6,279 nt of DNA from Balneolales bacterium (lineage in GTDB: Bacteria > Bacteroidota > Rhodothermia > Balneolales > Natronogracilivirgulaceae), in NCBI GenBank assembly GCA_007127695.1, contig SKYW01000030.1:1-6279 (forward strand), in the 5' to 3' direction. Positions within the stretch are counted from its first letter, which is position 1. Every line of letters starts with the position of its first letter. A program made the position numbers and the translations under genes. The notes beneath the pieces are model-generated. The model saw only the letters and a list, made by a program, of their open reading frames with translations. It ran no database searches and was not told the origin of the DNA. Shown here in pieces: positions 5,457 to 6,279 of this stretch.

Positions 5457-6279
5457 ATGAGTGTTGTTAAAGAAAAGAAATTACCCTACAAAGTAGCCGA
5501 TATCTCCCTTCATGAGTACGGCAGGAAGGAAATCTGGCTGGCCGAGGCGGAGATGCCCGGGTTGATGGCGCTCCGCGAGGAGTTCGGTCCGCAGAAACCG
5601 CTCAAAGGCGCGCGCATTGCCGGCTGCCTGCACATGACCATCCAGACCGCCGTGCTCATCGAGACGCTGGTGGAGCTGGGCGCCGACGTGCAGTGGTCGT
5701 CCTGCAACATCTACTCCACGCAGGACCATGCCGCGGCCGCCATTGCCAAAGCCGGCGTGCCGGTGTACGCGTGGAAAGGGATGACCGAGGAAGAGTACGA
5801 GTGGTGCATCGAACAGACGCTGTTCTTCCCGGACGGTGAGCCGCTGAGCATGATCCTGGATGACGGCGGCGACCTGACCAACATGGTGCTCGACAACTAT
5901 CCCGAGCTCGCATCCGGACTCCGTGGCATCTCCGAGGAGACCACCACCGGCGTATTGCGGCTCTACGACCGCATGCGCGAAGGCACCCTGCCCGTGCCGG
6001 CCATCAACGTCAACGACTCGGTGACCAAATCCAAATTCGACAACAAATACGGCTGCAAGGAATCCTGTGTGGATGCGATCCGTCGCGCCACCGACGTGAT
6101 GCTCGCCGGAAAAGTGGCTGTTGTGGCCGGATACGGTGATGTCGGCAAGGGATCCTCAGCTTCGCTGCGCGGCGCCGGCGCCCGGGTGATCGTCACAGAG
6201 ATCGATCCGATCTGTGCGCTCCAGGCCGCCATGGACGGCTACGAGGTGAAGAAAATGGTGGATGCGGTCAAAGAGGCGG
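5457..6279 (+). CDS. ahcY: S-adenosylhomocysteinase (C-terminus cut by window edge)
   Basis: The enzyme reversibly hydrolyses S-adenosylhomocysteine to adenosine and homocysteine, using bound NAD+, and so relieves product inhibition of methyltransferases. The first 274 residues are present, of the roughly 430-470 usual for the family. The substrate-domain blocks are intact: [16 protein letters not shown] at 56-71, [16 protein letters not shown] at 80-95, LDDGGDLTN at 134-142, EETTTG at 160-165, and [18 protein letters not shown] at 186-203 with the catalytic Lys191, Asp195 and Cys200 (equivalents of human Lys186, Asp190 and Cys195). The NAD-binding glycine-rich loop AGYGDVGKG is at 224-232, followed by [18 protein letters not shown]. 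Gln63 replaces the human Glu59, as is usual in bacteria. The ATG is preceded by an A-rich leader without a Shine-Dalgarno sequence. The 41-bp gap after the thioredoxin-like gene is too short for a SAH riboswitch, and no terminator hairpin is visible in it. Confidence 0.97.
   Translation, partial: MSVVKEKKLPYKVADISLHEYGRKEIWLAEAEMPGLMALREEFGPQKPLKGARIAGCLHMTIQTAVLIETLVELGADVQWSSCNIYSTQDHAAAAIAKAGVPVYAWKGMTEEEYEWCIEQTLFFPDGEPLSMILDDGGDLTNMVLDNYPELASGLRGISEETTTGVLRLYDRMREGTLPVPAINVNDSVTKSKFDNKYGCKESCVDAIRRATDVMLAGKVAVVAGYGDVGKGSSASLRGAGARVIVTEIDPICALQAAMDGYEVKKMVDAVKEA

Overview
The window looks like chromosome of a moderately GC-rich bacterium, probably from the Bacteroidota/Rhodothermota/Balneolota side. 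Three things point there, none decisive: the start codons that can be fixed are preceded by A/T-rich leaders without a Shine-Dalgarno sequence, the protein set includes lamin-tail/CotH and TlpA-type proteins, and the S-adenosylhomocysteinase at the right end resembles the form seen in those groups. This assignment is an inference from recall, without a database search.

Minus strand, 4510 down to 1: four consecutive genes in one direction, spaced 18, 51 and 86 bp apart, which suggests one operon. In transcription order they are (1) a cytosolic VTC-type polyphosphate polymerase (4510-3758), (2) a DUF4956 multi-pass membrane protein with a soluble C-terminal tail (3739-3053), (3) a HlyD-type inner-membrane/periplasmic adaptor (3001-1910), and (4) an exported protein with a lamin-tail domain, a chitobiase/hexosaminidase C-terminal-like domain and a CotH kinase domain (1823 to beyond base 1). 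The CotH gene runs off the left edge, so its C-terminus and expected catalytic aspartates are not visible. VTC, DUF4956 and CotH genes are often neighbours in bacteria. The HlyD-type adaptor is the less expected member. Together the set reads as a trans-envelope system: polyphosphate made in the cytosol, a membrane component, a periplasm-spanning adaptor and an extracytoplasmic protein-kinase-like enzyme. The functional link is a hypothesis.

A 386-bp A/T-richer intergenic region (4511-4896) separates this operon from the rightward genes and must hold the divergent promoters. It contains a 7-bp tandem repeat (about 3.3 copies) and two short palindromes, but no promoter I can assign with confidence.

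Plus strand, 4897 to 6279: an exported TlpA/ResA-like thioredoxin-fold protein (4897-5415), then, 41 bp later, ahcY (5457 to beyond 6279), encoding S-adenosylhomocysteinase of the methyl cycle. The latter is cut by the right edge partway into its NAD-binding domain. These look like ordinary housekeeping genes unrelated to the leftward operon.

No RNA genes, CRISPR arrays, insertion sequences or clear intrinsic terminators were seen.
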